From the NCBI GenBank assembly GCA_030609125.1, contig JAUWCW010000141.1:1-5783 (forward strand): a stretch of 5,783 bases of DNA, written 5' to 3'. This document shows positions 5,772 to 5,783 of this stretch, piece after piece (position 1 is the stretch's first letter; the number at the start of each line of letters is the position of its first letter). The position numbers and the translations under genes were made by a program. Below the pieces are notes generated by a model, which made no database searches, was not told the origin of the DNA, and worked only from the letters and a program-made list of their open reading frames with translations. Origin of the DNA: JAUWCW01 sp030609125 [NCBI: Candidatus Rokuibacteriota bacterium]. Its GTDB lineage: Bacteria > JAUVQV01.

Positions 5772-5783
5772 ATTTCGTGCAAC

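Overview
The window (about 5.8 kb, GC-rich) looks like a chromosomal segment of a Gram-negative bacterium. It most resembles the delta-proteobacterial lineages (Desulfobacterota or Desulfuromonadota), judging by the NtrC-type two-component pair, the sigma-54 promoter and the DUF294/exonuclease/symporter gene set. That placement is inference from gene style, not a database match. All genes read on the minus strand, so the biological order runs from high to low coordinates.

Region A (5771 to 3029) is a two-component system. A soluble PAS histidine kinase (4443-5771) is followed after 37 bp by a full-length NtrC-family response regulator (3029-4405) with receiver, sigma-54 AAA+ and HTH domains. 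The kinase has no membrane segment. Its N-terminus resembles the STAC domain that links SLC5/SSF transporters to kinases in CbrA/CrbS-type sensors (tentative).

Region B (3028 to 2831) is a regulatory intergenic stretch. In order of transcription it holds: a 15-bp perfect dyad touching the regulator's stop codon; three tandem GTTAC units; a short hairpin with a T6 tract that probably ends the regulator transcript; and a 16-bp sigma-54 (-24/-12) promoter that matches the core consensus exactly and lies just upstream of the next start codon.

Region C (2830 to 1) is the probable target operon. It contains a 628-aa cNMP-binding/CBS/DUF294 protein, a DEDDh 3'-5' exonuclease whose GTG start overlaps the DUF294 stop by 4 nt, and after a 100-bp gap the first 47 codons of a sodium:solute symporter that runs off the window.

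Working model (inference): the kinase senses the state of a transported organic acid or the symporter itself and phosphorylates the regulator. The regulator binds the GTTAC elements and activates sigma-54 transcription of DUF294-exonuclease-symporter. The most unusual points are that the nucleotidyltransferase-like domain of the DUF294 protein has lost its catalytic acidic pair while the surrounding motif stays aligned, and that the sigma-54 promoter is so close to the start codon that its transcript would be leaderless or nearly so.
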